DNA of 37,049 bases from Bacillota bacterium (GTDB lineage: Bacteria > Bacillota > Bacilli > Bacillales > Cytobacillaceae), in assembly GCA_030705955.1 (NCBI GenBank), contig JAUZPL010000042.1, positions 1-37,049 of the forward strand, written 5' to 3'. Of this stretch, positions 30,914 to 37,049 are shown piece after piece (the first letter of the stretch is position 1; every line of letters begins with the position of its first letter). The notes under the pieces are model-generated. The model was not told where the DNA came from, ran no database searches, and saw only the letters and a list, made by a program, of their open reading frames with translations. The position numbers were made by a program, and so were the translations under genes.

Positions 30914-32494
30914 TTAATCATGCATATCCATTGGATTATAAAGCTTAACAGCCGTGTTTTTCTCTTGGAACCATCTAAGAGCAAAATCATTTTCAAAAAG
31001 AAACACGTACTGGCCAAACCGATCACGTACTAGCAGGCTTCTAGAGCTAGATAGATTTTCATCTACTTCTTCTCCTTCAACCCATCTAGCTATTTTTGAG
31101 CCAAAGCGTTCCATATAGACATCAGCATTGTATTCGTTTTTCATTCGATGCTCGAACACTTCAAATTGAAGTTGGCCAACTGCACCAAGAAGATATTCAT
31201 CCATTTTAACTGTTTTAAATAACTGAATGGCTCCTTCTTGAACAAGCTGCTCGATTCCTTTATAAAATGATTTCTGTTTCATAACATTTTTTGCTGTTAC
31301 TCGGACAAATAATTCTGGTGTAAATTGAGGAAGTCTTTCAAATTGAAAATTATCCTTTCCAATTGTTAATGTATCCCCAATTTGATAAGTGCCCGTATCA
31401 TATAATCCAATAATATCTCCGGTTACTGCTTCATCCACCGTGCTTCTCTCTTCAGCCATAAAGGAAGTAGATTGAGAAAGCTTCAGCTGTTTACCGATTC
31501 TCGGTATATTGACCGTCATTCCACGTTCGAACTTTCCTGAACAAACACGTACAAAGGCAATTCTATCCCGATGGGCAGGATTCATGTTGGCTTGGATTTT
31601 AAAAACAAAGCCTGAAAATGTTTCCGAAAGAGGATCAATGGTACCAATCGTAGAATTCCTAGGTTTTGGTGGTGGAGCAAACTGCAAATACGTTTCCAAA
31701 AAGGTTTGTACACCAAAATTAGTCAAGGCACTACCAAAGAAAACAGGTGTTAAGGTACCTTGTTCTATCTTTTCTTCAGAGAATTCATTTCCAGCTTCTT
31801 TTAATAATAGTATTTCTTCTATTGTCTGGTCATACAGGCCTGATTCTTTTAATGAGTGTACCCCATCAATTTCACCATCATCATTAAGTGGGATAAATCT
31901 TTCATCCTCTTCAACACGAAATTGTTCAATACGATTATAAAAACGATCATATATTCCTAAAAATTCTTTTCCCATACCAATTGGCCAGTTCATTGGATAT
32001 GATTCAATTCCTAAAACTTCCTCAAGTTCTGCTAAAAGCTCAAGAGGCGGCTTTCCTTGGCGGTCCAGCTTATTCATGAAAGTAAAAATAGGAATCCCAC
32101 GCATTTTACAAACTTTAAAAAGCTTTAATGTTTGTTCCTCAATACCTTTAGCGGAATCAATAATCATCACGGCACTATCCACTGCCATTAGAGTACGATA
32201 CGTATCTTCACTGAAATCCTGGTGTCCAGGGGTATCTAAAATATTGACCTTAAAGCCGTCAAAATCAAATTGCATAACACTGGATGTAACAGAAATTCCA
32301 CGCTGCTTTTCAATTTCCATCCAGTCACTTGTAGCAAATTTTCCAGTCTTTTTGGCTTTTACGGTTCCAGCATCTCGAATTGCTCCACCAAATAATAATA
32401 ATTTTTCCGTTAAAGTCGTTTTACCGGCATCTGGGTGGGAAATAATCGCAAATGTCCGGCGCGACAATACTTCGTCCTTAAATTGCTTACTCAT
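30914..32494 (-). CDS. prfC: Peptide chain release factor 3 (RF3)
   Basis: This 526-residue translational GTPase matches RF3 in length and motifs: G1 SHPDAGKTT at 19-27, the RGISVTSS switch region, DTPGHQDF and NKLD. RF3 recycles RF1/RF2 from terminated ribosomes. It is not universal in bacilli (B. subtilis lacks it), so its presence has taxonomic value. AGAGAGGAAG precedes the ATG. The leader contains a hairpin with T-rich tail at 32518-32551. It is a monocistronic gene with a strong terminator. Confidence 0.95.
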   Translation of the reverse strand: MSKQFKDEVLSRRTFAIISHPDAGKTTLTEKLLLFGGAIRDAGTVKAKKTGKFATSDWMEIEKQRGISVTSSVMQFDFDGFKVNILDTPGHQDFSEDTYRTLMAVDSAVMIIDSAKGIEEQTLKLFKVCKMRGIPIFTFMNKLDRQGKPPLELLAELEEVLGIESYPMNWPIGMGKEFLGIYDRFYNRIEQFRVEEDERFIPLNDDGEIDGVHSLKESGLYDQTIEEILLLKEAGNEFSEEKIEQGTLTPVFFGSALTNFGVQTFLETYLQFAPPPKPRNSTIGTIDPLSETFSGFVFKIQANMNPAHRDRIAFVRVCSGKFERGMTVNIPRIGKQLKLSQSTSFMAEERSTVDEAVTGDIIGLYDTGTYQIGDTLTIGKDNFQFERLPQFTPELFVRVTAKNVMKQKSFYKGIEQLVQEGAIQLFKTVKMDEYLLGAVGQLQFEVFEHRMKNEYNADVYMERFGSKIARWVEGEEVDENLSSSRSLLVRDRFGQYVFLFENDFALRWFQEKNTAVKLYNPMDMHD

Positions 32495-32517
32495 TTTGTC
32501 TTCCTCTCTTTTAATTG

Positions 32518-32551
32518 AAAAAACAAAGAATTTACCCTTTTAGTGGTAAAT
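32518..32551 (-). promoter_or_regulatory. Hairpin in the prfC leader
   Basis: AATTTACC (32528-32535) pairs perfectly with GGTAAATT (32544-32551) around eight bases. On the minus strand it is followed by CTTTGTTTTTTC, about 25-45 bases before the prfC start. It resembles a weak intrinsic terminator inside the leader, or an operator. Confidence 0.35.
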
Positions 32552-32744
32552 TACCGTTTTTCTTTTATATTAATGAAATTTTAGTCCATAACTTCAATAT
32601 TATATGTCTCTTCAAAACTTTGCAATCCTTGTTAAACAAAACTTTAAATTTTGCCATCCAGTTATTTTCCATTGCTTCCCACAACCTAACTCCCCTATTT
32701 CCCTTTATAATAGATACATACTCTGTCATAAGGGGATGAAATAT

Positions 32745-34463
32745 TTGAACAAAAGTGAAAAGGTTATTTCTAAATTTATTCCACTAATTTTGGTGTTCTT
32801 ACTAATAATTGCAGGTACAATATGGGCTGTTCAGGCAGCTAGCCATGAAACCTCCATACCTTTTTCCTCAATGGAAAAATTAATTCAAGCACAACATGGA
32901 AAAACTGTCACACTTACGGAGCAGGCTGATGGAAGTATCCATCTAACAACAAAGGATGGTAAATATGTTTCCAATGTTCCACCAAACAGCCAAATGGTAG
33001 ATAAGCTTGTTCAGAAATATAAAATTGACTACTCTTTTTCGGATAGTAGCCGTTATGGAAAATGGATAATGGGCGGTATTATATTGTTCTTAACAGCCGC
33101 TGCTTTTGTCCTTCAGAAAAAAAAGGGCGGATTCGGTCTTTCTAATACGATGAAACATAGTATTTCAAAGATTAAGGATCTTCCTTCTATCCGTTTACAG
33201 GATGTTGGAGGTCTTGGAGAGGAAATGAAAGAAGAAATAATGCAAGCACTCTTTATTCTAAAAGAACCTGAACGTTCTATTAAAATGGGAATAAAACCTC
33301 CAAAAGGGATTCTTTTATATGGACCTCCTGGAACCGGTAAAACATTACTAGCACAAGCTATTGCTCATGAATTAAATGCTTCCTTCTTTTCAACAAGTGG
33401 TTCAGCCTTTAATGAATTATTTGTAGGTGTAGGTGCAAGCCGTGTTCGATCTTTATTTCAAAGTGCAAGAAAAGCAGGTCCTGCGGTCATTTTTATAGAT
33501 GAAGTGGATGCACTTGCTGGTCGAAGGAAGGCCCATGGTGGAGAAGAAGCCGAAAAAACATTAACAGAGCTTCTCGTACAGCTTGATGGCGGCCATTCAA
33601 ATGACGGTATTCTTTTCATTGCGGCTACAAACCGAAAGGATATGCTTGATGAGGCATTCCTACGGCCTGGACGAATTGACTTTTCCTTTAATGTTCCGCT
33701 TCCAGATACAAAAGGAAGAAAAGAAATTATTGACATTCATACAAAAGAAAAGGCCCTAGCTGATAATGTCTTGAATAGCCTAGATGATCTTGCAGAAAGC
33801 ACCTCTGGTTTTTCTGGTGCAGAGTTAAAATCACTGTTTGAAACAGCAAGTCGTAGGGCTGTTCGAAATGGTAAAGATGTCATTGAAAAAAGTGATCTTG
33901 ACTATGCACTTGATCGAACCATTTTAGGTAGTACTTCTCGATCACTTAAGGATCAAGAAACGAAACGTCGTGTTGCTATTCATGAGGCGGGACATGCGAT
34001 TGTGGCATCTTTAACGAAGCCTGGTTCAGTTAGAAAAGCAACCATCATTCCGCGTGGTGAAGCATTGGGCTATGTTGCTCCTATACCAAAAGAGCTTCAT
34101 TTATCTACAACCAGTGAGTTGCTTGACCGTGTTAGCATGGTTCTTGCAGGTGGGGTTGCCGAAAGATTATTTCTTGGAGAACACAGTATCGGTGTAAGCG
34201 GTGATGTTCAACAAGCCAAACATATTATCGAACAAATGGTGGACACAGGAATGGTTCAAGACGGCTTTACCTTAACATTTAATAAGCAGGATAAAGAAAC
34301 GAAAATGCAAGAATTATTTCAACAAGCATTAGAAAATGCCAATGCCCTTATACAAGATCATGAAGAAAGGTATTTACAATTGGTCGATGCTTTATTAAAG
34401 AAGGAAACACTAGAAGGCTCAGAAGTGGAAAAAATCGTTTGTGGTTCACTTGTAAATGCCTAA
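32745..34463 (+). CDS. FtsH-type membrane ATP-dependent zinc protease (second copy type)
   Basis: This 572-residue protein has a transmembrane segment at about 11-31 and a small extracytoplasmic domain at about 32-105. A second transmembrane segment lies at about 107-124. The AAA+ module has Walker A GPPGTGKT at 193-200, VIFIDEVDAL Walker B at 248-257 and the RPGR second region of homology. The M41 protease has HEAGH at 413-417 with a possible third zinc ligand Asp487. It is shorter than housekeeping FtsH and not in an hpt-tilS context, so it is probably an additional FtsH-like quality-control protease. TTG 32745 follows AAGGGGATGA; the in-frame ATG at 32736 falls within that site. TATAAT lies at 32706-32711. 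Confidence 0.85.
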   Translation: MNKSEKVISKFIPLILVFLLIIAGTIWAVQAASHETSIPFSSMEKLIQAQHGKTVTLTEQADGSIHLTTKDGKYVSNVPPNSQMVDKLVQKYKIDYSFSDSSRYGKWIMGGIILFLTAAAFVLQKKKGGFGLSNTMKHSISKIKDLPSIRLQDVGGLGEEMKEEIMQALFILKEPERSIKMGIKPPKGILLYGPPGTGKTLLAQAIAHELNASFFSTSGSAFNELFVGVGASRVRSLFQSARKAGPAVIFIDEVDALAGRRKAHGGEEAEKTLTELLVQLDGGHSNDGILFIAATNRKDMLDEAFLRPGRIDFSFNVPLPDTKGRKEIIDIHTKEKALADNVLNSLDDLAESTSGFSGAELKSLFETASRRAVRNGKDVIEKSDLDYALDRTILGSTSRSLKDQETKRRVAIHEAGHAIVASLTKPGSVRKATIIPRGEALGYVAPIPKELHLSTTSELLDRVSMVLAGGVAERLFLGEHSIGVSGDVQQAKHIIEQMVDTGMVQDGFTLTFNKQDKETKMQELFQQALENANALIQDHEERYLQLVDALLKKETLEGSEVEKIVCGSLVNA

Positions 34464-34471
34464 AAGAAGAG

Positions 34472-34507
34472 ATCTCAGGTGATGACAAATCACCAGAGAT
34501 TTTTTTA
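34472..34507 (+). terminator. Terminator of the FtsH-like gene
   Basis: ATCTCAGGTGAT pairs with ATCACCAGAGAT (one mismatch in the middle) around GACAA and is followed by six T residues. Confidence 0.9.
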
Positions 34508-34566
34508 TATTCATTTTTTATGGGTAAAATAAAAATAACTTATCCTTAACAAAGGGATGTGAAAAT

Positions 34567-34968
34567 TTGATTAACAAAAGAAAAATAGAGTTGGAAAAGG
34601 AGCAGCAAAAATATGAAGAAAAAGCAAAAGACTTTATTCAATCCCCTGAAAAGATGGAAAAACTTCTAAAAACGGCCTTTGAAAAAGCCTTTAGTATGAA
34701 AGGCTCTTTAAAGGAATCATGGGAAAGATTGCTCCTTTTCATTGATCTTATAAAGGCATATAAAAATAGAGAATATCGGGATGTATCTACAGGCACCATT
34801 TTAACAGTGCTTGGAGCTATCATTTATTTTGTTTCCCCACTTGATTTAATACCAGACTTCATCACAGGTCTGGGGATGTTAGATGACGCAGCCGTCATCC
34901 ATTTTGCGATAAAAAAAATCGGTCCTGAATTAGATGCCTTTCAGGAATGGAAAAGAACAAATACCTGA
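34567..34968 (+). CDS. YkvA-like DUF1232 membrane protein
   Basis: This 133-residue protein has a charged N-terminal helix of about 65 residues and the DUF1232 signature FVSPLDLIPDFITGLGMLDDAAVI at about 88-111, which forms a short hydrophobic helix pair. The function of the YkvA family is unknown. TTG 34567 is preceded by AAGGGATGTGA at good distance. It is separated from the FtsH-like gene by a terminator, so it is transcribed on its own or by readthrough. Confidence 0.85.
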   Translation: MINKRKIELEKEQQKYEEKAKDFIQSPEKMEKLLKTAFEKAFSMKGSLKESWERLLLFIDLIKAYKNREYRDVSTGTILTVLGAIIYFVSPLDLIPDFITGLGMLDDAAVIHFAIKKIGPELDAFQEWKRTNT

Positions 34969-34978
34969 TAAAAACGAA

Positions 34979-35013
34979 AAGGAAAAAGTGGGAATCCCCA
35001 CTTTTTCCTTTTT
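34979..35013. terminator. Convergent terminator between the ykvA-like and yjcZ-like genes
   Basis: AAGGAAAAAGTGGG pairs perfectly with CCCACTTTTTCCTT around AATC. T-runs occur on both strands. Confidence 0.9.
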
Positions 35014-35014
35014 T

Positions 35015-35152
35015 CTACCATCTAAAACAAGCTGCACCCACAATGATTAATAGGATGAATAGCACTACAATTAAAGCAAAGCCTCCGCCAAATCCATAGC
35101 CTCCATATCCATATCCACCACAGCAACCACCGTACCCGCCATATCCATACAT
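35015..35152 (-). CDS. YjcZ-family Gly/Tyr-rich miniprotein
   Basis: This 45-residue protein has a Gly/Tyr-rich head ([20 protein letters not shown]) and a hydrophobic helix ([19 protein letters not shown]). The family is known as YjcZ-type sporulation proteins of Bacillus. ATG 35152 follows AGGAGG. The frame extends upstream but without a ribosome site. It is encoded 20 bases downstream of a shorter paralog and presumably co-transcribed. The precise role is unknown. Confidence 0.8.
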   Translation of the reverse strand: MYGYGGYGGCCGGYGYGGYGFGGGFALIVVLFILLIIVGAACFRW

Positions 35153-35172
35153 AATTGTTAACCTCCTATTTT

Positions 35173-35277
35173 TTAATAAAATCCTCCGAAGCCCCATGAT
35201 GCCCCGATAATAATTAGCAAGATAAACAATACAACTAAGAGGGCGAAACCGCCGCCAAAACCAACTGCAGCTCCCAT
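35173..35277 (-). CDS. YjcZ-like miniprotein, shorter paralog
   Basis: This 34-residue protein begins [20 protein letters not shown] and ends in [10 protein letters not shown]. Its [16 protein letters not shown] core is nearly the same as in the downstream paralog but it lacks the Gly/Tyr head. AAGGAGG lies eight bases before the ATG. An ATG two codons earlier would be too close to the ribosome site. Confidence 0.78.
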   Translation of the reverse strand: MGAAVGFGGGFALLVVLFILLIIIGASWGFGGFY

Positions 35278-35430
35278 TTTCATAACCTCCTTTATTTAAT
35301 TCTATATATCCTATTCACCTATATGAAAATGTGCAATACACCCAAATCCAAATTTCTGAATTGGAAAAGCCCATTTGTACAAAAAAGATGGATAATACTT
35401 ATAAGTAAAAAGGACATTCTCAAAAACGAA

Positions 35431-35459
35431 CAAAAAAGCCCAACATTATTTGTTGGACT
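35431..35459 (-). terminator. Terminator of the KinB-like gene
   Basis: AGTCCAACA and TGTTGGGCT (minus strand, one G-T pair) form a stem around AATAA, followed by TTTTTT. It lies right behind the stop codon. Confidence 0.85.
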
Positions 35460-35464
35460 TTCAA

Positions 35465-36739
35465 TTAAACCACCAATTTAGGAAAATAGAGGCTAAAGGT
35501 TGTTCCTTGGTCTGGTGTTGATTCAACCTCAACCCTGCCACCCATTGATTCGGTAATTTTGTAGGCAGAGGCAAGACCCAATCCTGTTCCATTTACTTTA
35601 CCTGATGGAAGTGGCTTGCCAAGCTTATGAAGAATATTGGATGGTATTCCAATTCCATTATCTTCAATTACAATATAGACTTCCTTAAGCATTTCGTGTA
35701 AACAAATATTCACACGGCCTTTTTGTTTACATGCCTCGATTGCATTTTTTATTATATTTAATAAAGCAAACCGTAATAAAGAAGGATCACCTTTAATTAA
35801 AATTTCTTCTTCCGCAGTAGATGTATAAATGAGATCAACCTGATGCATGGTTGCATATGATTTCATTAACTCGGCCACTTGTTCTAGTTCAGTTGAAAAA
35901 CAAAAATTCTCTTGTTCATCCCACTTTTCTCCCATAAATGCTAGATACTGTTCTAGAGAGCGTTCCGCCTGTTGCAATTCATTCCTTGTCTGAACTAAAT
36001 AATAGGTTTGTTTGGTTGATAATGGTTCTTCCTCAATTAAGTTCAAATAACCCTTTGCAGATTTTAGTGGAGAGACCATTTGCTGTGATATATATACAAG
36101 TAAATGGTTGATTGTATGATTTTTCTCAAACTGTATGACCTTTTCAGTCATCAATTCAATTTCTCTCATTGAATTCTGGAGGTATAGGGCCATCCATAAG
36201 GTTAAATAGTTTAGCAGAGAAAACCAAGCCCATAAAGTAATTTCACGTGGAGTAAAAGAATAATCATCTAAAAATTGGGTTCCTAAAGCAAAAACAAGAA
36301 GTGATATCGTTAATAAAATATACGGGTATGTTTGTCTCTGCCTCTCTCTCCATTTATCAGCCCGAGGAAGAATGATGCGAAAAGCAATGAGTAATATAAC
36401 TGTCATGGTTACTCCGCCCAAATAAAACCCAATTCCTCCAATGATATACCGATAAATGATAAGCACAAAAGAAAGAGAGACTCCTACCCAGTACCCACCA
36501 TATAAAAAAGCTATAATTAATGGAATAAAACGAAAATCTAAAATATACTCCTTGTTTATGGCGACTGGAAAAGTCATACAGATAATAATCGAAATGCCGC
36601 ACAGTACAGCGAAAGCAACCCTTTGATCGTCTTTTTGGGCAAATTTCTTCCTAAAAAAAGATTGAAATAATACCATTGGAAACAAAATACAAAAAATTTG
36701 CAATAACCATAAACCTATATATGAAGGTACAATTTCCAA
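35465..36739 (-). CDS. KinB-like membrane sensor kinase lacking the phospho-accepting histidine
   Basis: This 424-residue protein has five to six transmembrane helices in residues about 5-188 of the 5TM-Lyt type (DFRFIPLIIAFLYGGYWVG, typical of LytS-YhcK receptors). A HisKA-like dimerisation helix follows at about 208-240. An intact HATPase has N332 (NIIKNAIEA), EDNGIGI at 359-365 and GTGLGLA at 384-390. Where kinases read IAHEIRNPL this protein reads ISQQMVSPL (217-225), so His219 is Gln and Glu220 is Gln. TTG 36739 is chosen because AGGAGGT lies seven bases before it; 13 codons of open frame upstream lie before the ribosome site. A TTTGTCAAA box (36824-36832) matches the Spo0A site consensus. 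No response regulator is adjacent. Confidence 0.8.
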   Translation of the reverse strand: MEIVPSYIGLWLLQIFCILFPMVLFQSFFRKKFAQKDDQRVAFAVLCGISIIICMTFPVAINKEYILDFRFIPLIIAFLYGGYWVGVSLSFVLIIYRYIIGGIGFYLGGVTMTVILLIAFRIILPRADKWRERQRQTYPYILLTISLLVFALGTQFLDDYSFTPREITLWAWFSLLNYLTLWMALYLQNSMREIELMTEKVIQFEKNHTINHLLVYISQQMVSPLKSAKGYLNLIEEEPLSTKQTYYLVQTRNELQQAERSLEQYLAFMGEKWDEQENFCFSTELEQVAELMKSYATMHQVDLIYTSTAEEEILIKGDPSLLRFALLNIIKNAIEACKQKGRVNICLHEMLKEVYIVIEDNGIGIPSNILHKLGKPLPSGKVNGTGLGLASAYKITESMGGRVEVESTPDQGTTFSLYFPKLVV

Positions 36740-36823
36740 AAGGTATACCTCCTTTCTTATTACTATTAGTTTACTCAAAATGGAAGGAAGTAGCTATTAA
36801 AAATGTCACATTTTGTTCAATTA

Positions 36824-36832
36824 TTTGACAAA
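36824..36832 (-). promoter_or_regulatory. Possible Spo0A box / -35 region upstream of the KinB-like gene
   Basis: On the minus strand TTTGTCAAA fits the 0A-box consensus TTTGTCRAA exactly. TTGTCA within it could also be a -35. A 9-mer in A/T-rich DNA has limited weight. Confidence 0.35.
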
Positions 36833-36880
36833 AAATTAATTTATATATTTAAACCTAAGCACAGCAAAATAAAAATAAAA

Positions 36881-36911
36881 AAACAACAGCATTTTTAAGA
36901 TGCTGTTGTTT
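36881..36911 (-). terminator. Terminator for a minus-strand transcript from beyond the right edge
   Basis: AAACAACAGCAT pairs perfectly with ATGCTGTTGTTT around a short loop. On the minus strand it ends in a long T-rich run. It would end a gene located to the right of the window. Confidence 0.65.
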
Positions 36912-36920
36912 CAGATTGTC

Positions 36921-36968
36921 GACAAAAGGCATCGAAAGCAAGCTCTCGATGCTTTTTGTCATTTTTTA
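36921..36968 (+). terminator. Long hairpin with T-tail, purpose unclear
   Basis: GACAAAAGGCATCGAAAG pairs with CTCTCGATGCTTTTTGTC (two mismatches) and is followed on the plus strand by ATTTTTTATA. No plus-strand gene lies in the preceding 1.9 kb. It could stop antisense transcription into the neighbouring gene. Confidence 0.5.
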
Positions 36969-36988
36969 TAGGAATTGTAGGAGAAAAG

Positions 36989-37049
36989 GTTGATTTCCGC
37001 TCCAGGTGCTTGCTTTCCGGGGGGCGTTCGCCGAGCCCTCCTCGTCGCA
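36989..37049 (+). repeat. Start of a Bacillus-type dispersed intergenic repeat
   Basis: GTTGATTTCCGCTCCAGGTG, then GCTTGCTTTCCG, GGGCGTTCGCCGAGCC and CTCCTCGTCGC, resemble the beginning of a G/C-rich structured repeat that I recall from many Bacillus genomes (usually about 130-150 bp, ending in the inverse motif). The window ends inside it. Its G/C content is far above the surrounding DNA. Confidence 0.65.

Noticed and set aside
32604-32744. N-terminal extension of the FtsH-like protease
   Set aside because: The extra 47 codons contain the promoter TATAAT and no ribosome site. TTG 32745 has AAGGGGATGA in front and gives a proper membrane-anchor start.
36916-36924. Second Spo0A-like box TTGTCGACA
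   Set aside because: It is the edge of the hairpin at 36921-36968, is distant from the kinase start, and has no promoter beside it.

Overview
The window is chromosomal DNA from an aerobic, spore-forming member of the Bacillaceae (Bacillus in the broad sense). This rests on low G+C, AGGAGG-type ribosome sites with many TTG and GTG starts, an alpha/beta small acid-soluble spore protein, a Spo0E-like phosphatase, two YjcZ-type miniproteins, a SigI/RsgI pair and CcpA (cre) sites. I cannot name the species. No rRNA, tRNA or CRISPR array was seen.

Left part (1-16.8 kb): a minus-strand fixABCX operon (bifurcating electron-transfer flavoprotein, its quinone-linked flavoprotein and a ferredoxin-like protein) ends in a terminator. 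A group IIC intron, cut by the window edge, has inserted exactly behind that terminator. Upstream of fixA lie a cre site and a 660-bp element with terminal inverted repeats and a 9-bp target duplication but no transposase. Then come a Spo0E-like gene, a nitrilase-superfamily amidase, and a PAS histidine kinase with a SigH-type promoter. Next are a two-gene 2-oxoacid:ferredoxin oxidoreductase, lutABC, the regulator lutR and the lactate permease lutP. lutABC and lutP share a TCATC-N-GATGA operator, and lutP also carries a perfect cre site.

Middle part (16.8-23.6 kb): a B12-binding/radical SAM protein, a pair of overlooked tandem miniprotein genes, a DUF3905-like protein, and a CdaR-type regulator followed by the glycolate oxidase genes glcD and glcF, again with a cre site.

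Right part (23.6-37 kb): a spore protein gene and sigI-rsgI. Next is a secreted Thr/Gly-rich DUF5667-like protein whose promoter matches the SigI pattern in front of sigI itself. A fatty-aldehyde type operon follows (extended SDR reductase, aldehyde dehydrogenase, membrane protein), then prfC, a second FtsH-type membrane protease, a YkvA-like protein, two YjcZ-like miniproteins and a KinB-like sensor kinase that has lost its phospho-accepting histidine. The right edge runs into a Bacillus-type dispersed repeat.

Working together (inference): LutP imports lactate (possibly glycolate), LutABC makes pyruvate, and the ferredoxin oxidoreductase makes acetyl-CoA and reduced ferredoxin. FixABCX can couple NADH, quinone and ferredoxin, and GlcDF oxidises glycolate to glyoxylate. 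Three of these units carry cre sites, which suggests a shared overflow-metabolite programme that is held off on preferred sugars.
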